64,000 nt of DNA from Streptomyces sp. TLI_235 (GTDB lineage: Bacteria > Actinomycetota > Actinomycetes > Streptomycetales > Streptomycetaceae), in NCBI GenBank assembly GCA_002300355.1, contig NSGV01000002.1:1488001-1552000 (forward strand), written 5' to 3'. The notes beneath the pieces were generated by a model. That model worked only from the letters and a program-made list of their open reading frames with translations. It was not told where the DNA came from and did no database searches. The position numbers and the translations under genes are program-made. This document shows, one piece after another, positions 1-10,099 of this stretch. Position 1 is the stretch's first letter. Each line of letters opens with the position of its first letter.

Positions 1-1
1 C

Positions 2-1630
2 GCACTCGGCTCGGCCGCGGCCGTCGCCCTGCCCGCAACGGCCCAGGCGGCCAACCTGCTCACCAACCCCGGCTTCGAGAGCGGCACGCTCAGCGGCTGG
101 TCCTGCACCGGCGGGCGCGGCTCGGTGGTCGGCAGCCCCGTCCACTCCGGCAGCAAGGCGCTCTCCGGCGCGGCGAGCGCGAGCGACACCGCGCAGTGCA
201 CGCAGACCGTCGCGGTGCAGCCCAACACCACCTACACGATGTCCGGCTGGGTCCGCGGCAACTACGTCTACCTGGGCGTGACCGGCGGCGCCTCCACCTG
301 GACGCCGTCCGCCGCCTCGTACCAGCAGCTGTCGGTGACCTTCACCACCGGCGCGAGCCAGACCAGCGCGCAGATCTTCACCCACGGCTGGTACGGCCAG
401 GGCACCTACTACGCCGACGACATCAGCCTGGCCGGCCCGGGCGGCGGGGGCGGCGGCGACACCCAGGCGCCGACCGCGCCGAGCGGCCTCGCCTCGACCG
501 GCAAGACCTCCTCCACCGTCTCGCTGTCCTGGAACGCCTCCACCGACAACGTCGGCGTGACCGGCTACGACGTGTACAGCGGATCGAGCGTGGTCGCCAG
601 CAGCACCGGCACCTCGGCCACCGTGACCGGCCTGGCCGCGAGCACCGCCTACACCTTCACCGTCAAGGCCAGGGACGCCGCGGGCAACACCTCGGCCGCC
701 TCCAACAGCCTCGCGGTGACGACCAACGCCGGCGGCGGTGGCGGCACCGGCTTCAAGCAGGCCGCACCGTACCTGTACATGGGCTGGGGCGAGCCGCCGT
801 CCGCGACCACCGTGATGAGCGCGACAGGCATCAAGTGGTTCACCATGGCGTTCATCCTCTCCTCCGGCGGCTGCAACCCCTCCTGGGACGGCCAGCGCCC
901 GCTCACCGGCGGCGTCGACCAGCAGACCGTCAACGCGATCCGTGCGGCCGGCGGCGACATCGTCCCGTCGATCGGCGGCTGGCAGGGCAACAAGCTCGGC
1001 CCGAACTGCGCCACCCCCGAGGCCCTGGCCGCCGCCTACCAGCAGGTGATCAGCGCGTACGGGCTGAAGGCGGTCGACGTCGACATCGAGAACACCGACG
1101 AGTTCGAGAACACCGTCGTCCAGGACCGCATCCTCGGCGCCCTGAAGATCGTCAAGCAGAACAACCCCGGCCTGCGGACCATCCTCACCTTCGGCACCTC
1201 GACCACCGGCCCGACCTACTACGGCAACCGGCTCATCGAGCAGTCCAAGGCGCTGGGCGCGGACATCGACGTCTTCACCATCATGCCGTTCGACTTCGGC
1301 GGCGGCGCCGACATGTACGGCAGCACCGTGAGCGCGGCCAACGGCCTGAAGAACAAGCTGAAGACCACCTTCGGCTGGGACGACGCCACCGCCTACGCCC
1401 ACGTCGGCATCTCCGGCATGAACGGCCTCTCCGACCAGCAGGAGACCACCACCCCGGCGAACTGGACGAGCATCCGCGACTGGGCCAACGCCAACCACAT
1501 CGCCCGCCTCGCCTTCTGGTCGGTCAACCGCGACCGGCCGTGCGCGGGCGGCGGCGTGGCCGAGAACTGCTCCGGCATCAACCAGAACAACTGGCAGTTC
1601 ACCTCCATCACGGCCGGCTTCACCGGCTGA
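2..1630 (+). CDS. Secreted GH18 chitinase-like enzyme (5' partial)
   Basis: Predicted extracellular glycoside hydrolase family 18 enzyme acting on chitin or a related beta-1,4 GlcNAc polymer. The reading frame is open from the left edge; the first visible residues (AVALPATAQAANLL) look like the end of a signal peptide, so only the start is missing. Domain order: an N-terminal jelly-roll carbohydrate-binding module (NPGFESGTLSGW), a Gly-rich linker, a fibronectin type III domain (about 470-720 bp), a second Gly linker, then the GH18 barrel. The catalytic strand reads LKAVDVDIE; DxDxE is kept although the usual leading Asp-Gly is Lys-Ala, as in PF-ChiA-like GH18 enzymes. About 543 residues are visible. 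Chitinase activity is inferred from the family. Confidence 0.85.
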   Translation, partial: ALGSAAAVALPATAQAANLLTNPGFESGTLSGWSCTGGRGSVVGSPVHSGSKALSGAASASDTAQCTQTVAVQPNTTYTMSGWVRGNYVYLGVTGGASTWTPSAASYQQLSVTFTTGASQTSAQIFTHGWYGQGTYYADDISLAGPGGGGGGDTQAPTAPSGLASTGKTSSTVSLSWNASTDNVGVTGYDVYSGSSVVASSTGTSATVTGLAASTAYTFTVKARDAAGNTSAASNSLAVTTNAGGGGGTGFKQAAPYLYMGWGEPPSATTVMSATGIKWFTMAFILSSGGCNPSWDGQRPLTGGVDQQTVNAIRAAGGDIVPSIGGWQGNKLGPNCATPEALAAAYQQVISAYGLKAVDVDIENTDEFENTVVQDRILGALKIVKQNNPGLRTILTFGTSTTGPTYYGNRLIEQSKALGADIDVFTIMPFDFGGGADMYGSTVSAANGLKNKLKTTFGWDDATAYAHVGISGMNGLSDQQETTTPANWTSIRDWANANHIARLAFWSVNRDRPCAGGGVAENCSGINQNNWQFTSITAGFTG

Positions 1631-1724
1631 CCACCGCAGCACCCAGGTGCCGCTCCCGCCCGACGGCGGGGGCGGCACTGTGCGTGTCGGCAGGCTCTCC
1701 GTGTGTCGGCAGGCCCTTTGGCAG

Positions 1725-1744
1725 GCCGATTGTTAACGCTAACA
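1725..1744. promoter_or_regulatory. LacI-type operator-like site, upstream copy
   Basis: GCCGATTGTTAACGCTAACA has the same GTTAAC centre as the other three sites in this arabinose region, but its left arm is degenerate. Its centre lies 108 bp from the centre of the main operator at 1833-1852, close to a whole number of helical turns, so it could be an auxiliary looping site. Inference from sequence likeness only. Confidence 0.4.
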
Positions 1745-1819
1745 GCCTGCCCGTCAACCTGCCTGCACGGAGCTTCCACTTCTATGCCCGCGCGTGACCC
1801 GATGGTGACATCGACCCCC

Positions 1820-1852
1820 TTGACGGGCTTCTTGTGAGCGTTAACACTCAAG
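1820..1852 (+). promoter_or_regulatory. Promoter and LacI-type operator of the monosaccharide ABC operon
   Basis: A -35 TTGACG (1820-1825) and a -10 TAACAC (1842-1847) are 16 bp apart. The operator TGTGAGCGTTAACACTCAAG (1833-1852) overlaps the -10. The araB promoter on the other strand has the same geometry: TTGACA, seven bases beginning GGC, then TGTGA..GTTAAC. This points to repression by the LacI-family protein encoded at 12998-14032. Confidence 0.65.
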
Positions 1853-1986
1853 TAACGCCAGGCCAGGGCACCGGAAACCGGATGCCGTCCGGCCCCTGGC
1901 GGGCAGCCCCACCCCTGCCGAACCCCCCGATCGACCGATCCGGCGCTCCCCGCCCGCCCCGGTCGCGGCACACCCCTGGAGGAACT

Positions 1987-3084
1987 GTGCGGAAGCTCTC
2001 TACGGCCCTCGCCGCGGCCGGTCTCGCGCTGTCGCTGGCGGCCTGCGGCCAGAGCGCCAACGGCCTCGGCGACGGCGCGTCCAAGGACGGCGCCAAGGGC
2101 GGACTGGTCGGTATCGCCATGCCGACCAAGTCCTCCGAGCGCTGGATCAACGACGGCAACAACATGGTCAAGGAGTTCCAGGGCAAGGGCTACAAGACCG
2201 ACCTGCAGTACGGCGACAACGTCGTCGAGAACCAGGTGTCGCAGATCGAGAACATGATCACCAAGGGCGCCAAGCTCCTGGTCGTCGCCGCGATCGACGG
2301 CTCCTCGCTGACCGACGTGCTGCAGAAGGCGGCCGACGCCCACATCCCGGTGATCTCCTACGACCGGCTGATCCGCGGCACCAAGAACGTCGACTACTAC
2401 GCCACCTTCGACAACTTCAAGGTCGGCGTCCTGCAGGGCACGTACATCGCCGACAAGCTCGGCCTCAAGGACGGCAAGGGCCCGTTCAACGTCGAGCTGT
2501 TCGCCGGCTCGCCGGACGACAACAACGCCCAGTTCTTCTTCAACGGCGCGATGAGCGTCCTCAAGCCGTACATCGACAGCAAGAAGCTCGTGGTGCAGAG
2601 CGGCCAGACCGCCTTCAACCAGGTCGCCACGCTGCGCTGGGACGGCGGCGTCGCCCAGTCCCGGATGGACAACCTGCTGAGCAAGTCGTACACCGGCGCC
2701 CACGTGGACGCGGTGCTCTCGCCCTACGACGGCATCTCCATCGGCATCCTCTCCTCGCTCAAGGGCGTCGGCTACGGCAGCTCCGGCAAGGCGCTGCCGA
2801 TCGTCACCGGCCAGGACGCCGAGCTGGCCTCGGTGAAGTCGATCATCGCGGGCGAGCAGACCCAGACCGTGTACAAGGACACCCGCGAACTCGCCAAGGT
2901 CGCCGTCCAGATGGGCGACGCGGTGCTCACCGGCGGCAAGCCGGAGACCAACGACACCACCCAGTACGACAACGGCGCCAAGGTCGTCCCGGCCTACCTG
3001 CTGCAGCCGGTCAGCGTCGACAAGGAGAACTACGCCAAGGTCCTGGTCGACGGCGGCCAGTACACGGCCGATCAGCTCAAGTAG
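1987..3084 (+). CDS. chvE: Monosaccharide ABC transporter substrate-binding lipoprotein
   Basis: Periplasmic-binding-protein-fold lipoprotein that delivers a sugar, probably L-arabinose or related monosaccharides, to the MmsAB transporter. GTG at 1987 is chosen because GGAGG lies just upstream (1978-1982) and the product then begins with a compact lipoprotein signal ending in LSLAAC. About 365 residues, usual for ChvE-like proteins; the [13 protein letters not shown] opening and the DGSSL and SPYDG segments fit the family. It is first in a three-gene transport operon whose promoter carries a LacI-type operator. Sugar specificity is inferred from the araBDA neighbours. Confidence 0.88.
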   Translation: MRKLSTALAAAGLALSLAACGQSANGLGDGASKDGAKGGLVGIAMPTKSSERWINDGNNMVKEFQGKGYKTDLQYGDNVVENQVSQIENMITKGAKLLVVAAIDGSSLTDVLQKAADAHIPVISYDRLIRGTKNVDYYATFDNFKVGVLQGTYIADKLGLKDGKGPFNVELFAGSPDDNNAQFFFNGAMSVLKPYIDSKKLVVQSGQTAFNQVATLRWDGGVAQSRMDNLLSKSYTGAHVDAVLSPYDGISIGILSSLKGVGYGSSGKALPIVTGQDAELASVKSIIAGEQTQTVYKDTRELAKVAVQMGDAVLTGGKPETNDTTQYDNGAKVVPAYLLQPVSVDKENYAKVLVDGGQYTADQLK

Positions 3085-3110
3085 TACGGGCCCGCACGGG
3101 CCTCCGACCC

Positions 3111-3148
3111 GGCGGCGGGAGCGGGAACGCCCCACCCGCCCCGCCGCC
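3111..3148 (+). terminator. Hairpin between chvE and mmsA (possible attenuator)
   Basis: GGCGGCGGGAGCGGG (3111-3125) pairs with CCCGCCCCGCCGCC (3135-3148), with one bulge and a 9-base loop. There is no U tract. Its place between the binding protein and the ATPase gene suits partial termination or 3' end protection, giving more binding protein than membrane components. Confidence 0.5.
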
Positions 3149-3170
3149 CCCAGAGATACGGAAGCACCCC

Positions 3171-4748
3171 ATGGCCGGACCTGTCCTCGAGATGCGTTCG
3201 ATCACCAAGACCTTCCCCGGTGTCAAAGCCCTCTCCGACGTCAACCTCAGCGTCGCCGCCGGGGAGATCCACGCGATCTGCGGCGAGAACGGCGCCGGCA
3301 AGTCCACCCTGATGAAGGTGCTGAGCGGCGTGTACCCGCACGGCAGCTACGAGGGCGAGATCCTCTTCGAGGGCGAGCCCTGCCGGTTCAGGGACATCCG
3401 GGCCAGCGAGCAGCGCGGCATCGTGATCATCCACCAGGAACTCGCCCTGGTGCCGTACCTGTCGATCGCCGAGAACATCTTCCTCGGCAACGAGCACGCC
3501 AGGCGCGGCATCATCAGCTGGAACCGGACGCTCACCCACGCCGCCGCCCTGCTCAAGCGGGTCGGACTGCACGAGAACCCGCACACCCGGATCGCCGACA
3601 TCGGCGTGGGCAAGCAGCAGCTCGTGGAGATCGCCAAGGCGCTGGCGAAGGAGGTGAAGCTGCTGATCCTGGACGAGCCGACCGCGGCGCTGAACGACGA
3701 GGACAGCCGCAAGCTGCTCGACCTGATGCTGGAGCTCAAGGCCCAGGGCATCTCCTGCATCATCATCTCGCACAAGCTCAACGAGATCGCCCGGGTCGCG
3801 GACTCCGTCACGGTGCTGCGCGACGGCCGCACCATCGAGACCATCCCGGTCGGCGCCGACGGCATCGCCGAGGACCGCATCATCCGCGGCATGGTCGGCC
3901 GCGACCTGGAACACCGCTACCCCGAGCGCACGCCCGAGGTCGGCGAGGTCGCCTTCGCCGTCGAGGACTGGACCGTCCAGCACCCGATCGACCACCACCG
4001 CAACGTCGTGGACGGCGCCTCGCTGAGCGTGCGCAGCGGTGAGATCGTCGGGATCGCCGGGCTGATGGGCGCCGGCCGGACGGAGCTCGCGATGAGCGTC
4101 TTCGGCCGCTCGTACGGGCGGCACACCGGCGGGCGGGTGCTCGTGCACGGCCGCGAGGTGTCCACCCGGACGGTGCCGCAGGCGATCGGGCACGGCATCG
4201 CGTACGTCACCGAGGACCGCAAGCAGCTCGGCCTCAACCTCATCGACGACATCAGCCGGAACATCTCGCTGAGCGCGCTCGGCAAGGTGGCTCGGCGGGG
4301 CTGGGTGAACCGGCACGAGGAGACGAAGGTCGCCGAGTCGTACCGGGCGTCGATGAACATCAAGGCGCCGTCGGTGTTCGCCGAGACCGGCAAGCTCAGC
4401 GGCGGCAACCAGCAGAAGGTCGTCCTCAGCAAGTGGATCTTCGCCGGGCCGCAGGTGCTGATCCTCGACGAGCCGACCCGCGGCATCGACATCGGCGCCA
4501 AGGCCGAGATCTACCAGGTGATCGCCGACCTCGCCGCGCAGGGCAAGGCCGTACTGGTGATCTCCTCCGAACTCCCCGAACTCCTGGGCCTGTGCGACCG
4601 GATCTACACGATGGCCGAGGGCCGGGTCACCGGTGAGGTGGCCCGTGCCGACGCCGACCAGGAGTCCCTGATGCGCCTCATGACCGTGAGCGCCGCCCCG
4701 CAGACCGCAGCCCCGCAGACCGCTGCATCCCGACCCGAGCAGGTGTAA
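3171..4748 (+). CDS. mmsA: Monosaccharide ABC transporter ATP-binding protein
   Basis: Double-domain sugar ATPase of the RbsA/GguA class, 525 residues, powering uptake with MmsB. The first nucleotide-binding domain has Walker [10 protein letters not shown] and Walker [11 protein letters not shown]. The second has the degenerate P-loop GLMGAGRTE usual for this class, signature LSGGNQQK and [11 protein letters not shown]. Start ATG 3171 gives [20 protein letters not shown], matching family N-termini. The permease gene follows after 3 bp, so the two are surely co-transcribed. The C-terminal tail holds a short repeat, [10 protein letters not shown]. Confidence 0.92.
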   Translation: MAGPVLEMRSITKTFPGVKALSDVNLSVAAGEIHAICGENGAGKSTLMKVLSGVYPHGSYEGEILFEGEPCRFRDIRASEQRGIVIIHQELALVPYLSIAENIFLGNEHARRGIISWNRTLTHAAALLKRVGLHENPHTRIADIGVGKQQLVEIAKALAKEVKLLILDEPTAALNDEDSRKLLDLMLELKAQGISCIIISHKLNEIARVADSVTVLRDGRTIETIPVGADGIAEDRIIRGMVGRDLEHRYPERTPEVGEVAFAVEDWTVQHPIDHHRNVVDGASLSVRSGEIVGIAGLMGAGRTELAMSVFGRSYGRHTGGRVLVHGREVSTRTVPQAIGHGIAYVTEDRKQLGLNLIDDISRNISLSALGKVARRGWVNRHEETKVAESYRASMNIKAPSVFAETGKLSGGNQQKVVLSKWIFAGPQVLILDEPTRGIDIGAKAEIYQVIADLAAQGKAVLVISSELPELLGLCDRIYTMAEGRVTGEVARADADQESLMRLMTVSAAPQTAAPQTAASRPEQV

Positions 4749-4751
4749 GGC

Positions 4752-5987
4752 ATGGCCCAGACCGAGACCACCGTAAAGACCCCGCCGGGCCCGGCGGCCC
4801 CCTCGGCGCCCCGCTCGACCGGCGCCGTGCTGGTCGGGGCGCTGCGCGGCAACGTCCGCCAGTACGGCATGCTGGTCGCGCTCGCGCTGATCGTCGTGCT
4901 GTTCCAGATCTGGACCGACGGCACTCTGCTGAAGCCGCTCAACATCACCAACCTGATCCAGCAGAACGGCTACATCCTGATCCTGGCGATCGGCATGATG
5001 ATCGTCATCATCGCGGGGCACATCGACCTGTCGGTGGGGTCGCTGGCCGCGTTCGTCGGTGCGGCGGCGGCCGTGATGATGGTGCGGCACGACCTGCCGT
5101 GGCCGCTGGCGCTGGTGTTCGCGCTGCTGATCGGCGCGGCGGCCGGCGCCTGGCAGGGCTTCTGGATCGCCTACATCGGCATCCCCTCGTTCATCGTGAC
5201 GCTGGCCGGCATGCTGCTCTTCCGCGGCGGCACCCAGATCCTGCTCCAGGGCCAGTCGATCGCGCCGTTCCCCAAGGGCTTCCAGAAGATCTCCAGCGGC
5301 TTCCTGCCCGAGGTCGGCCCGCACACCAACTACCACAACCTGACGCTGCTGCTGGGCGTCGGCGTGCTCGCGATCGCCGTGCTGCAGGAGGTCCGGGGCC
5401 GCCGGCAGGCCGCCTCGTACGGGCTGGAGCTGCTGCCGCTGGGGTTCTTCCTCGCCAAGCTGGCCGCGATCACGGCGGCGGTGGCGGTCTTCACCCTGCT
5501 GCTCGCCAGCTACCACGGCGCCCCGATCGTGCTGCTGATCCTCGGTGCGCTGCTGGTCGGCTTCGGGTACCTGATGCGCAACTCGATCATCGGCCGGCAC
5601 ACCTACGCGATCGGCGGCAACGAGCCCGCGGCGAAGCTGTCCGGGGTGAAGAGCAAGCGGGTGGTGTTCCTCGCGTTCGTGAACATGGGCGTGCTGGCGG
5701 CGCTGGCCGGCCTGGTCTTCGCGGCCCGGCTGAACGCCGGCACCCCGCAGGCCGGCATCAACTTCGAGCTGGAGGCGATCGCGGCGGCGTTCATCGGCGG
5801 CGCCTCGGCCTCGGGCGGTGTCGGCACGGTGCTCGGCGCGATCATCGGCGGTCTGGTGCTGGGCGTGCTGAACAACGGCATGTCGCTGGTCGGTGTCGGC
5901 ACCGACTACCAGCAGGTGATCAAGGGTCTGGTGCTGCTGGCCGCGGTCGGCTTCGACGTCTACAACAAGCGCAAGGCCGGCTCCTGA
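4752..5987 (+). CDS. mmsB: Monosaccharide ABC transporter permease
   Basis: Multi-pass membrane permease of the GguB/XylH class, 411 residues, forming the channel with MmsA. The conserved GHIDLSVGS segment after the third hydrophobic stretch and the GGNEPAAKLSG loop (EAA-like coupling region) are present, as is the C-terminal FIGGASASGGVGT motif. The N-terminus is a Pro/Ala-rich cytoplasmic tail of about 35 residues. It is last in the chvE-mmsA-mmsB operon and is followed by a strong terminator at 6001-6040. It should import pentoses or hexoses; arabinose is the best guess from context. Confidence 0.92.
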   Translation: MAQTETTVKTPPGPAAPSAPRSTGAVLVGALRGNVRQYGMLVALALIVVLFQIWTDGTLLKPLNITNLIQQNGYILILAIGMMIVIIAGHIDLSVGSLAAFVGAAAAVMMVRHDLPWPLALVFALLIGAAAGAWQGFWIAYIGIPSFIVTLAGMLLFRGGTQILLQGQSIAPFPKGFQKISSGFLPEVGPHTNYHNLTLLLGVGVLAIAVLQEVRGRRQAASYGLELLPLGFFLAKLAAITAAVAVFTLLLASYHGAPIVLLILGALLVGFGYLMRNSIIGRHTYAIGGNEPAAKLSGVKSKRVVFLAFVNMGVLAALAGLVFAARLNAGTPQAGINFELEAIAAAFIGGASASGGVGTVLGAIIGGLVLGVLNNGMSLVGVGTDYQQVIKGLVLLAAVGFDVYNKRKAGS

Positions 5988-6000
5988 CCCCGGCCCGCGA

Positions 6001-6040
6001 CGGCTCCGCCCGGTGTGTGTGCGCACACCGGGCGGAGCCG
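6001..6040 (+). terminator. Terminator of the chvE-mmsA-mmsB operon
   Basis: A perfect 17-bp stem, CGGCTCCGCCCGGTGTG (6001-6017) with its complement at 6024-6040, and a 6-base loop. It lies 13 bp after the mmsB stop. No U run follows, as is common in streptomycetes. Confidence 0.8.
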
Positions 6041-6106
6041 TTCCCGTCGGCGCCCGGGCGTAGCGTGGCCGTACGAGGTCGGGCACGGAACGCGACGGAG
6101 TCGTCC

Positions 6107-6574
6107 ATGGGTGGAGCACGGTCGGGCGGGGCAGCCGCGCACGGGCCGGTGGCGGAGGGCCGCTACCGGCTGCGCAACGTCGGCAGCGGGCTGCTGCTGG
6201 AGATCGCCGGCGGGCGCGGCGGCAGTGGTGCGAAGGCCCGGCACGCGGCGGACGACGGCAGCGAGGCGCAGGTGTGGCAGGTGTCGGCGGTGCACCCGGG
6301 GGCGGGGCTGTACCACCTGGTGAACGCGGCGAGCGGCAAGCGTCTCGACGTCATGGGTGCCCGGACGGAGGACGGGGTGCCGATCCAGCAGTGGTCGCCG
6401 AACGGCTTCGGCGCCCAGGAGTGGCTGTTCGAGCAGCACGTGGACGCGCCGGGCACGTTCACCGTGGTGGCGGTGATCAGCGGCAAGACCGTGGAGGGCT
6501 GCGCGGACGGCTCGGTGCGCCAGCAGGAGGACGCCGACACCCCCGCGCAGTGGTGGCGGCTGGAGCCCGCCTGA
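6107..6574 (+). CDS. Small ricin-type beta-trefoil (RICIN) protein
   Basis: A 155-residue protein made almost only of one ricin B-like beta-trefoil fold. It contains YRLRNVGSGLLLEI, YHLVNAASGKRLDVMG and a terminal WWRLEPA, with repeated Q-W pairs (QVWQV, IQQWSPNGFGAQEW) typical of the three subdomains. Such domains bind galactose- or xylan-type sugars. No signal peptide is visible, so it may be cytosolic, or the start may lie further upstream in a poorly conserved region. ATG 6107 is chosen as the first ATG after the terminator. The role is unknown; its place in an arabinose locus makes sugar binding plausible. Confidence 0.75.
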   Translation: MGGARSGGAAAHGPVAEGRYRLRNVGSGLLLEIAGGRGGSGAKARHAADDGSEAQVWQVSAVHPGAGLYHLVNAASGKRLDVMGARTEDGVPIQQWSPNGFGAQEWLFEQHVDAPGTFTVVAVISGKTVEGCADGSVRQQEDADTPAQWWRLEPA

Positions 6575-6620
6575 CGCGCGCCCCCGCGGCACCGTGCCGC
6601 ACGGCCCGTACCGTTGGGGC

Positions 6621-7820
6621 ATGAGCGATCGTCAGACCGACCGCCCCACCCGTTCCACGGCGTACCTGGCCGCCTCCGGCGTCTTCGCGGTCTGCATGGC
6701 CGGCACCACCCTGCCCACCCCGCTCTACTCGCTGTACCAGGAGGAGCTGGGCTTCTCGGAGTTGGTCGTCACGGTGGTGTTCGCGGTGTACGCCTTCGCC
6801 GTGATCGGGGTGCTGCTGGCCGTCGGCAACGTCTCGGACACCGTCGGCCGCAAGCCGGTGCTGCTGGCGGGCCTGGGCTTCGCCGGCCTGAGCGCGGTCT
6901 GCTTCCTGGTGGAGGGCGGGGTGCCGCTGCTCTGCCTGGGCCGGCTGATGTCGGGCTTCTCCGCGGGCCTGTTCACCGGGACGGCGACCGCGTACGTGCT
7001 GGAGCTGGCGCCGGCGGGCAAGGGGGGCCGGGCGGCGTTCGCGGCGACGGCTGCGAACATGGGCGGGCTGGGGCTCGGCCCGCTGCTCTCGGGGGTGCTG
7101 GCGCAGTACGCGCCCGAGCCGCTGGTGCTGCCGTTCGTGGTGCACCTGGCGATGGTGGCGGTCGCGGCGTGGGTGCTGGTGGCGCTGCCGGAGTCGGTGC
7201 CCGGGGCGCGCGGCCCGGCCGCGGCGCGGGTGAAGGCGCCGAGCCTGCCGCCCGAGGTGCGCGGGGTGTTCGTGCCGGCAGGCGTCGCGTGCTTCGCCGG
7301 GTTCGCGTTGCTCGGCGTGTTCACCGCGGTCTCGCCGGCCTTCCTGGCGCAGACCCTGGACGTGCACAACAAGGCGCTGATCGGGCTGATCGTCTTCGCG
7401 ACGTTCCTGGCGTCGACGGGCGGCCAGTTGGCGGCCGGTCCGCTGGGGGCGCGGCGAGCGCTGCCGCTGGGCTGTGCGGTGCTGCTCGCCGGACTGGTGC
7501 TGCTCGGCGGTGCGCTGCTGGCCGAGGTGCTGGCGCTGCTGGTGCTGAGCGCGCTGGTCGGCGGCACGGGCCAGGGGCTGTCGCTGCGCGGCGGGGTCGG
7601 GGCGGTGGCGGCGGCGGCGCCCGCGGAGCACCGCGCCGGTTCGATCTCCGCGCTGTTCGTGGTGGCCTACACGGGGATCTCGATCCCGGTGATCGGTGTC
7701 GGTGTGCTGTCCGAGCCGGTCGGGCTGGAGGACGCGGGGGTGGTGTTCATCGTCTGCATGGCTCTGCTGACGGTCTTCGCCGGGCTGTATCTGCTGCGCC
7801 GTCCGGCGCCGGGGCCGTGA
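6621..7820 (+). CDS. MFS transporter
   Basis: Major facilitator superfamily permease of 399 residues with about 12 hydrophobic segments. The loop 2-3 signature is GNVSDTVGRKPVLL. ATG 6621 follows a weak TTGGGG ribosome site; an upstream in-frame start at 6594 would add a short non-conserved stretch. It lies between the sugar transporter and the convergent ara operon, which could suggest sugar or sugar-product export. Drug-efflux-type MFS proteins of this form are common, however, and the substrate cannot be read from the sequence. Confidence 0.85.
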   Translation: MSDRQTDRPTRSTAYLAASGVFAVCMAGTTLPTPLYSLYQEELGFSELVVTVVFAVYAFAVIGVLLAVGNVSDTVGRKPVLLAGLGFAGLSAVCFLVEGGVPLLCLGRLMSGFSAGLFTGTATAYVLELAPAGKGGRAAFAATAANMGGLGLGPLLSGVLAQYAPEPLVLPFVVHLAMVAVAAWVLVALPESVPGARGPAAARVKAPSLPPEVRGVFVPAGVACFAGFALLGVFTAVSPAFLAQTLDVHNKALIGLIVFATFLASTGGQLAAGPLGARRALPLGCAVLLAGLVLLGGALLAEVLALLVLSALVGGTGQGLSLRGGVGAVAAAAPAEHRAGSISALFVVAYTGISIPVIGVGVLSEPVGLEDAGVVFIVCMALLTVFAGLYLLRRPAPGP

Positions 7821-7830
7821 CGGCACGCGG

Positions 7831-7868
7831 ACGGGCCGCACCCCGCTGAGCGCTGGGGTGCGGCCCGT
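7831..7868. terminator. Bidirectional terminator between the MFS gene and araA
   Basis: A perfect 14-bp stem: ACGGGCCGCACCCC (7831-7844) with its complement at 7855-7868, loop of 10 bases. It lies between two convergent genes, so it can serve both. Confidence 0.78.
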
Positions 7869-7904
7869 CGGGCCCGGCCGGTGAGCGCGGCCGGTGGGCG
7901 GGGC

Positions 7905-9413
7905 TCAGAGGGTCTGGGCGAGGCGGTGGTAGGCCTGGTTCCAGCGCAGTTCGCGGGTGAAGCGGCGCATGGTGGTGTCCCCGTCGATGAGGACGAGTTC
8001 GACGGCGAGCATCTCGGCGAGGTCGTCGAGCTCCTCGGTGCCCAGCGCCCGGGTGAGGACGGTGTGGTGGGGGCCGCCGGCGGTGAGCCAGGCCTCGGTG
8101 GACGTGCGCAGGTCGGGGCGGGGCTTCCAGACGGCGCGGGCGACGGGCAGGTGGGGCAGCGGCTCGGCGGGTGCGACGACGTCGACCTCGTTGGCGACCA
8201 GGCGGAAGCGGTCGCCCAGGTCGGCCATGCCGACGACGACGGCGGGGCCGGGTGCGGCGTCGAAGACGAGGCGCACCGGGTCCTCGCGGCCGCCGATGGA
8301 GAGCGGGTGGACCTCGCAGGAGGGCGTGCCGGCGGCGATCGACGGGCAGACCTCCAGCATGTGGGCGCCGAGGATCAGTTCCTGTCCCGGTTCCAGGTGG
8401 TAGGTGTAGTCCTCCATGAAGGAGGTGCCGCCGGGCAGGCCCTCGGCCGCGGTCTTGAGGGTGCGCAGCAGGACGGCGGTCTTCCAGTCCCCCTCGCCGC
8501 CGAAGCCCCAGCCGTCGGCCATCAGGCGCTGGACGGCGAGGCCGGGCAGCTGGCGCAGGCCGCCGAGGTCCTCGAAGTTGGTGGTGAAGGCGCCGAAGCC
8601 GCCGCCGGTGAGGAAGGTGCGCAGGCCGAGTTCGATGCGGGCGGCGTAGCGCAGCGATTCGCGGCGGTCGCCGCCGGGCCGGAGTTCCGGGGCGAGCCGG
8701 TAGAGCTCGTCGTACTCCTTGGTGAGGGCGGTGACTTCGGTGTCGTCGGCATCGTCGACGGCGGCGACGAGGTCGTTGACGCCGTAGGTGTTGACGGAGA
8801 CGCCGAGGCGGAGCTGGGCCTCGACCTTGTCGCCCTCGGTGACGGCGACGTCGCGCATGTTGTCGCCGAAGCGGGCCAGCTTCAGGGTGGCCAGTTCGGC
8901 GCGGCCGGCGGCGGCTCGGGCCCAGGAGGCGATGCGGCGGGCGGTGGCGGGGTCGGTGGCGTGGCCGGCGACGGTCTTGCGGGCGGTGCCCAGGCGGGTC
9001 TGGATGTACCCGAACTCGCGGTCGCCGTGGGCGGCCTGGTTCAGGTTCATGAAGTCCATGTCGATGGTGGACCACGGCAGCTGCCGGTTGGCCTGGGTGT
9101 GCAGGTGGAGCAGCGGCTTGCGCAGGGCGTCGAGGCCGGCGATCCACATCTTGGCCGGCGAGAAGGTGTGCATCCAGGTGATCAGGCCGATGCACCCGTC
9201 GTCGGCGTTGGCGTCGAGGCAGGTGCGGCGGATGGCGGCGGCGTCGGTGAGGACGGGCTTCCAGACGATGCGGACGGGGATGCCGTGGTCGGCGTCGAGC
9301 GTGGCCGCGACCTCGCGGGACTGTTCGGCGACCTGGCGCAGGGTGTCCTCGCCGTAGAGGCCCTGGCTGCCGGTGAGGAACCAGATCTCGCGGGTGTCGG
9401 CGGTGTGCGTCAT
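7905..9413 (-). CDS. araA: L-arabinose isomerase
   Basis: Converts L-arabinose to L-ribulose, the first step of arabinose catabolism. The protein is 502 residues, the normal AraA length, opening with [13 protein letters not shown] and containing the family blocks [21 protein letters not shown] and [12 protein letters not shown] 9413 is preceded by AAGGAG at a good distance. It is last in araB-araD-araA; araD ends 14 bp upstream. Longer upstream frames read into the end of araD and are not part of the gene. Confidence 0.96.
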   Translation of the reverse strand: MTHTADTREIWFLTGSQGLYGEDTLRQVAEQSREVAATLDADHGIPVRIVWKPVLTDAAAIRRTCLDANADDGCIGLITWMHTFSPAKMWIAGLDALRKPLLHLHTQANRQLPWSTIDMDFMNLNQAAHGDREFGYIQTRLGTARKTVAGHATDPATARRIASWARAAAGRAELATLKLARFGDNMRDVAVTEGDKVEAQLRLGVSVNTYGVNDLVAAVDDADDTEVTALTKEYDELYRLAPELRPGGDRRESLRYAARIELGLRTFLTGGGFGAFTTNFEDLGGLRQLPGLAVQRLMADGWGFGGEGDWKTAVLLRTLKTAAEGLPGGTSFMEDYTYHLEPGQELILGAHMLEVCPSIAAGTPSCEVHPLSIGGREDPVRLVFDAAPGPAVVVGMADLGDRFRLVANEVDVVAPAEPLPHLPVARAVWKPRPDLRTSTEAWLTAGGPHHTVLTRALGTEELDDLAEMLAVELVLIDGDTTMRRFTRELRWNQAYHRLAQTL

Positions 9414-9427
9414 GGGGTGGTTCTCCT

Positions 9428-10099
9428 TCACCGGGCCGCGGGCTGCTGGCCGTAGACGTGCTGGTAGCGGTGGTTGAGGTGGTCGATGTCGGCCTGGGCG
9501 ATGGGCAGGGGTTCGCCGAGCTGACGGGAGATGTGGACGGTGCGGGCGACGTCCTCGCACATGACGGCGGCCTTGACGGCGGCCTTGGCGTCCTTGCCGA
9601 TGGTGAAGACGCCGTGGCTCTTCATCAGGACGGCGGGCGAGCGGTGGCCGCGCAGGGTGTCGACGATGCCGCGGCCGATGGAGTCGTCGCCGATGAGGGC
9701 GAACGGGCCGACGGGGATCTCGGCGCCGAACTCGTCGGCCATGGCGGTCAGGACGCAGGGAACGGCCTCGCCGCGGGCGGCCCAGGCGCTGGCGTAGGTG
9801 GAGTGGGTGTGGACCACTCCGCCGACCTCGGGCATGTGGCGGTAGACGTAGGCGTGGGCGGCGGTGTCGGACGACGGGTTGTGGTCGCCGGCGACGACGG
9901 TGCCGTCGAGGTCGCAGAGGATCATGGTGTCGGGGGTCAGCTCGTCGTAGGCGACGCCGCTGGGCTTGATGACCATCAGGTCCTCGCCGGGGATGCGGGC
10001 GGAGACGTTCCCCGCGGTCCAGACGACGAGGTTGTAGCGGACCAGTTCCTGGTGGAGGTCGCTGACCTGGCGGCGGATCAGGTCGATCGGGGAGCTCAT
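9428..10099 (-). CDS. araD: L-ribulose-5-phosphate 4-epimerase
   Basis: Class II aldolase-fold enzyme that turns L-ribulose 5-phosphate into D-xylulose 5-phosphate for the pentose phosphate pathway. It has 223 residues. Visible motifs are GNVSAR, IKPSGV, the zinc-binding HTHSTYA and KSHGVFTIG. The ATG overlaps the araB stop codon (ATGA), so translation is coupled. The long frame running upstream in the same phase is only a shadow of araB. Confidence 0.95.
   Translation of the reverse strand: MSSPIDLIRRQVSDLHQELVRYNLVVWTAGNVSARIPGEDLMVIKPSGVAYDELTPDTMILCDLDGTVVAGDHNPSSDTAAHAYVYRHMPEVGGVVHTHSTYASAWAARGEAVPCVLTAMADEFGAEIPVGPFALIGDDSIGRGIVDTLRGHRSPAVLMKSHGVFTIGKDAKAAVKAAVMCEDVARTVHISRQLGEPLPIAQADIDHLNHRYQHVYGQQPAAR

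Noticed and set aside
3072-6119. Very long open frame antisense to mmsA/mmsB
   Set aside because: It mirrors the third-position GC bias of the real genes, has Arg/His/Asp-rich nonsense composition and no start site.
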